Assembly (NCBI GenBank): GCA_023426435.1
Contig: JAFAAS010000018.1
Span: 3,767-67,766, forward strand
DNA: 64,000 nt
Reading direction: 5' to 3'
Source of the DNA: Verrucomicrobiota bacterium
Lineage (GTDB): Bacteria > Verrucomicrobiota > Verrucomicrobiia > Opitutales > Opitutaceae
Position 1 is the stretch's first letter. Each line of letters opens with the position of its first letter. Positions 60,815 to 64,000 of this stretch are shown one piece after another. Both the position numbers and the translations under genes were made by a program. Under the pieces are notes generated by a model. It worked only from the letters and a program-made list of their open reading frames with translations. It made no database searches and had not been told where the DNA came from.

Positions 60815-63580
60815 TCAGAACGAATACGTTGCCGTCAGGAAAATTTCGCGCGGGTTCTTGTAGAGGATCGTTCCGCCTTCCTGGTCGTAGGCCTGCGAGA
60901 TGATGCCGACGCGTTGCACCATGTCGTTTTGAAAAACATTGCGCACGTTGAGCTGCAGCCGCAGTTCGCGACGATCGCGCAGGTTCCAGCGATAGCCGGC
61001 CGTGAAATCCGCCGTATAATCCGCGTCGCCTTGGTATTCTTCGATCACACCGTCGCCATTCGCGTCGTCGTAACCGATCACCGAGGGTCCGAGGTAACGC
61101 ACGCCGCCGCCGATCGAGAGCCCCGCGAGGCGCGTCCCGGCCGCGAACTCGTAATTCGTGAAGAGATTCGCCGTGTATTCGCTCTCGCCCAGCTGCCGCT
61201 GCCCGTCGCGCACAAACGAAACCAGGATCGGGTCGATCGTCGCGATCGCCTGCGCCACCTGACCATTCGGATCCAACGCACCGCCCGACTGCGCCAGCCA
61301 CTCGTCGCGTTTCGCGGCGTAGAGGGCCTTGTAATTCAACCCCTGATTCGAAAGCAGCGTGCGCTTCTTCGCCGCATTGAACGTCAGACGCCACTGATCG
61401 GTCAGATTCGCCGTCAGCTCGAACTCGTAGCCCTTGCCCTGCGTGTCCGTGGTGTCTTGAAACGCCGTCGTGTAGGCGCCCGGTTCGAGCAGGTTCACGA
61501 TCACCGCGGTCTGCGTCACCACCGTGCCAAACCAGAAGAAGGTCCGATTCAACTCGGCCGTTTCATAATAACCCGCCGAACCCTGCAGCCGTCCGTTCAA
61601 CAACCGGAAGCGCAACCCATAGTCCGTGCCTTCGCCCGCCCGCGGCGGAATCGCCGTCAACGACCACCGCCCATCGCTCCCGAGCGTCGGCACCCGGTTC
61701 GACTGGTTGTTAAAGTTCTCCGACTTGTTCGCGTAGGCGTAGAGTCCTTCGACGATCTTCAGCGTCGCGCCGTAGGTCTTCGTGTTGCGCCCCGCCGGCG
61801 GATCGAAGGGTCCGTAGTCGCCTGTCACGTAGAAACTCCCCCGATCGTCCTGGGCGCGTCCCGCCCTCCGCCGCGTCTTGAATTCGTCATTGCGCAATCC
61901 GCCGATCAACGTGAGTCGATCACCAAGGAACCGGCTCACCATCGAAATCTGCCGATAGTCCTGCCGCACGATCTCGTCGCGCAACTGCCCGCCTTGCCAC
62001 ACGAGAAAACCAATGTCCGTCCCCGGCGCCCGATTCGCGTTGTCACGAGCGGTGTATTGCGGCGCGTCGCCTGTATTCAAATAAACGCGACGATAGACGC
62101 GGTGCGCATCGTTCGTGATCGGCAGGTTCGGCGCCGCCGTGCGGTTGAAATCCGTTTGCCGGGCCGTCTCCGACGTCGAGTTTTCCTCGCGCCGTCCCAG
62201 CAGCCCCGCGATCTGGTGCTTGCCCCACACCTCGCCGAAATCGAATTCGTAGGATGCCGTCAGCCGATAATCGTCGGAGTGCAACTCCTGATGCACTTTC
62301 TGCCAGTTGCCCTGCACGAAGGGCTGCCCCACATTCGGATTCGGCTGCCCGTTCGGCAATTGTTCGTTCGGATCGATCCGCACCTGATACGAGCCGCCAC
62401 CCACGCCGCCTTGGATCAAAAACGGCCGGTTCAGATCGATCGCATAATCCATCTTGTTATAGGCCGCCTCGATGAAGAGCTTATCGAACAACCGCTGCTC
62501 GACGAAGATCGAATAGTTTCGCCCGCTCGTGTCGTTCCGATCGTCCGGCCCGTTGAAATTTTGATGCCGCCTCAACATCGGCTCGAGCGCGCTGCCGCGA
62601 TCCGTGTTCGTCATCGCCATGCCGGTCCAGTTCATCACCTGCCCTGAACTTGTGTCGTAGATCAGAATCGGGATCGTGCCCATGCTCGTCACCGTCGTGT
62701 CGCCCGCCGGAAGCGGACCGCGCGCCACGGGAATCGTGTTTCCCGACCAACCGGAATAATAGTCGAGCAGCGGAAATCGCCGCGCAATGTTGCGATCCTG
62801 ATCCAGCCGCTCGGCATCGAGCCGGATGGTCGTGTCGCGCCACGGGCGGAACGTCACCGCGCCGTGGATACCGCGCCGTTTCGTGAAACCGTAGTTGATC
62901 CAGCTGTCGCTCTCGTCCCACACGGCATTGATGCGCGCCGACAGCTTTTTATCCCAGAGGATCTGATTCCAATCGAGCGTCGCGCGATACGCATCGCGCG
63001 TGCCGATGCGCCCGCTCACCGCGCCGATGTTGCCGTTGAAATTCGCGCGCTTCGTCGTGGTATTGACGATGCCGCCGGGCGTGCCCGTCCCGAACAGGAT
63101 CGAGTTCGGCCCGCGCGCGAAGTCGAGGCGCTCGACGTTGTAAGCGTCGGAGGCCACCGACCAGGGAAAGAAATTTCGCGTCGCCGTGCCTGATACAAAT
63201 CCGCGGAAACTCACGCCGGTGTTGCCGAAGATATTCGCCTCGAAGTTGGCCGACGGAGAATTTTGAAACTGCGGCGTCGCGTTGAGCGCGTAGAGCGACG
63301 CTTCCATCACGTCGCCCGCCGCGATGTCGTTCAGAAAGTCGCGCGTGAACACCGACACCGCCGCCGGCGTCGTGAGCAGATCCGTATTGAGACGGCTGCC
63401 CGCGAGCGTGTTCGTGGCAACGTAGCCGCGATCACGCGTGGTGCTGACGGTGAACGGCGACAGTTCTATAATCTCGTCGGCGCTCGCAGGATCTGTCTGG
63501 GCGTGCCCCAGCGTTCCAAAAACCGACGCGAAAACAGCAGCGGCCAACGGTGAGGTTCGACGAGAGAAGGAGGGCAACAT
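60815..63580 (-). CDS. TonB-dependent outer-membrane receptor (921 aa)
   Basis: The protein has a signal peptide (SPLAAAVFASVFGTLGHAQ), the N-terminal extension IIELSPFTVSTTRDRGY, a plug with VSVFTRDFLNDIAAG and LDFARGPNSILFGTGTPGG, and a C-terminal aromatic ending TATYSF. Start 63580 was chosen because it begins the signal region. It is convergent with the third LacI gene and has no SusD neighbour. It is the third receptor of the same type in the window, and its shorter length (921) and different loops suggest a different ligand. Energy comes from TonB-ExbBD, not in this window. Confidence 0.9.
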   Translation of the reverse strand: MLPSFSRRTSPLAAAVFASVFGTLGHAQTDPASADEIIELSPFTVSTTRDRGYVATNTLAGSRLNTDLLTTPAAVSVFTRDFLNDIAAGDVMEASLYALNATPQFQNSPSANFEANIFGNTGVSFRGFVSGTATRNFFPWSVASDAYNVERLDFARGPNSILFGTGTPGGIVNTTTKRANFNGNIGAVSGRIGTRDAYRATLDWNQILWDKKLSARINAVWDESDSWINYGFTKRRGIHGAVTFRPWRDTTIRLDAERLDQDRNIARRFPLLDYYSGWSGNTIPVARGPLPAGDTTVTSMGTIPILIYDTSSGQVMNWTGMAMTNTDRGSALEPMLRRHQNFNGPDDRNDTSGRNYSIFVEQRLFDKLFIEAAYNKMDYAIDLNRPFLIQGGVGGGSYQVRIDPNEQLPNGQPNPNVGQPFVQGNWQKVHQELHSDDYRLTASYEFDFGEVWGKHQIAGLLGRREENSTSETARQTDFNRTAAPNLPITNDAHRVYRRVYLNTGDAPQYTARDNANRAPGTDIGFLVWQGGQLRDEIVRQDYRQISMVSRFLGDRLTLIGGLRNDEFKTRRRAGRAQDDRGSFYVTGDYGPFDPPAGRNTKTYGATLKIVEGLYAYANKSENFNNQSNRVPTLGSDGRWSLTAIPPRAGEGTDYGLRFRLLNGRLQGSAGYYETAELNRTFFWFGTVVTQTAVIVNLLEPGAYTTAFQDTTDTQGKGYEFELTANLTDQWRLTFNAAKKRTLLSNQGLNYKALYAAKRDEWLAQSGGALDPNGQVAQAIATIDPILVSFVRDGQRQLGESEYTANLFTNYEFAAGTRLAGLSIGGGVRYLGPSVIGYDDANGDGVIEEYQGDADYTADFTAGYRWNLRDRRELRLQLNVRNVFQNDMVQRVGIISQAYDQEGGTILYKNPREIFLTATYSF

Positions 63581-63732
63581 AAGGGTCCTGAAACAGTTGA
63601 GGGTAAATCCATCAGCGGCTCCGCCGCGGGGCATCGCGCGCAGATTCTGCGCTCTTCCTCACACCTCAATTCCCGCGCCATCGAAACCGTTCGATAGACA
63701 TAGCCGTTGGCCGGATCGGAAAACCCGACTTC

Positions 63733-63801
63733 AACCACAAAGGCACCGAGCACACAGAGGAAGGCCACGGGATCTCTCCGTGCCTCGGTGCCTCTGTGGT
63801 T
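63733..63801. repeat. Palindromic intergenic repeat (AACCACAAAGGCACCGAG type)
   Basis: The left arm begins AACCACAAAGGCACCGAG; the right arm ends CTCGGTGCCTCTGTGGTT, nearly its reverse complement. This class of 'CCACAAAGG...' palindromic repeat is common between genes in environmental bacteria. Relatives in the window are at 9790-9818 and 14901-14977. Confidence 0.65.
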
Positions 63802-63838
63802 CACCTCAAGGGCTATAGCTTTTTCTGAAAACGCTCTA

Positions 63839-64000
63839 GGGCCTGTTAACACTACAGTAGTGCAAGCCAGATGAGGGCGAAGGTGACGAAGGAGCGGAAA
63901 ATCACATCGAGCTTGTCGTAGCGGGTGAAGATCCGGCGGAAGCTCTTGAGGCGGCGGAAGAGTCGTTCGACATGATTGCGCTGCCGATAGGCCTGCTTGT
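63839..64000. mobile_element. IS5-family insertion sequence, one end (truncated by the window edge)
   Basis: The element starts at the inverted-repeat-like GGGCCTGTTAACAC (63839-63852), typical of IS5-family (IS427-type) ends. The flanking bases CTA would agree with a TA-type target, although the other end is not visible. Confidence 0.75.
63852..64000 (-). CDS. IS5-family transposase, C-terminal part
   Basis: Only the last 49 residues are in the window, but they read as the typical end of IS5-family DDE transposases: RNHVERLFRRLKSFRRI with the DDE glutamate (HVE), then TRYDKLDVIF and a hydrophobic SFVTFALIWLALL ending at a TAG. The rest lies beyond the edge, so completeness and activity cannot be judged. 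It is convergent with nothing on the left and unrelated to the carbohydrate genes, and indicates transposition next to the third TonB receptor gene. Confidence 0.85.
   Translation of the reverse strand, partial: KQAYRQRNHVERLFRRLKSFRRIFTRYDKLDVIFRSFVTFALIWLALL

Noticed and set aside
63466..63838. Small minus-strand protein next to the insertion sequence
   Set aside because: It is read through a palindromic repeat and the antisense of the TonB receptor start, with no domain.
1..64000. CRISPR arrays and tRNA genes
   Set aside because: No regularly spaced direct repeats with unique spacers and no cloverleaf-like sequence were found by reading.

Overview
The window is high-GC DNA that looks like a Verrucomicrobia genome of the Opitutaceae type. 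The basis is the combination of TonB-dependent receptors carrying an SPFTVS-like N-terminal extension with no SusD partner, LacI regulators with very similar DIGxxxGxxKSTVSLALR heads, several sulfatases, very large polyserine-linked secreted enzymes, and short palindromic intergenic repeats. This placement is inference from gene content. No rRNA or tRNA gene was seen.

Region 1 (1-5211) looks like one end of an integrated element. It holds an orphan ParS/MbcA-type antitoxin-like protein, a protein with two HNH-like repeats, an ERCC4-type nuclease overlapping it by ATGA, an unrecognised Ala/Pro-linker protein, a small membrane protein, an excisionase-like HTH protein, and a convergent tyrosine integrase whose stop codon overlaps the stop of the excisionase gene. 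Four of these genes share a TGTTA-containing motif 8-12 nt before their start codons.

Region 2 (5588-15056) is a carbohydrate/sulfatase segment: a secreted RraA-like protein, a secreted glycosidase-like protein, two secreted sulfatases (one with a repeat-like C-terminus), and a divergent pair made of a membrane methyltransferase and a GT-C type membrane glycosyltransferase.

Region 3 (15057-36259, all minus strand) encodes a secreted GH-A-like protein with a C-terminal discoidin-like domain, a beta-propeller protein with two golvesin-type domains, a 3190-residue multimodular secreted protein with two further GH-A-like modules and two polyserine linkers, a TonB receptor, a sodium/solute symporter and a mannonate dehydratase. 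Region 4 (36423-41282, plus strand) adds a double-propeller protein and a GH78-like alpha-L-rhamnosidase with a Tat signal.

Region 5 (41322-59461, minus strand) is a second utilisation cluster: MFS sugar transporter, GH140-like apiosidase, TonB receptor, two LacI regulators, a parallel beta-helix protein, a sulfatase, and a three-gene translationally coupled chain (secreted esterase, signal-less sulfatase, GH36/raffinose-synthase-like galactosidase). Region 6 (59733-63580) is a third LacI regulator facing a third TonB receptor. The window ends in the 3' part of an IS5-type transposase.

Taken together, regions 2-6 fit a system for binding, importing and degrading a rhamnose- and uronate-containing, probably sulfated and acylated polysaccharide. 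TonB receptors would bind and import oligomers; propeller, GH, beta-helix, esterase and sulfatase proteins would process them in the periplasm or outside; MFS and SSS carriers would take monomers across the inner membrane; mannonate dehydratase would feed uronates to KDG. The substrate is not proven by the sequence.
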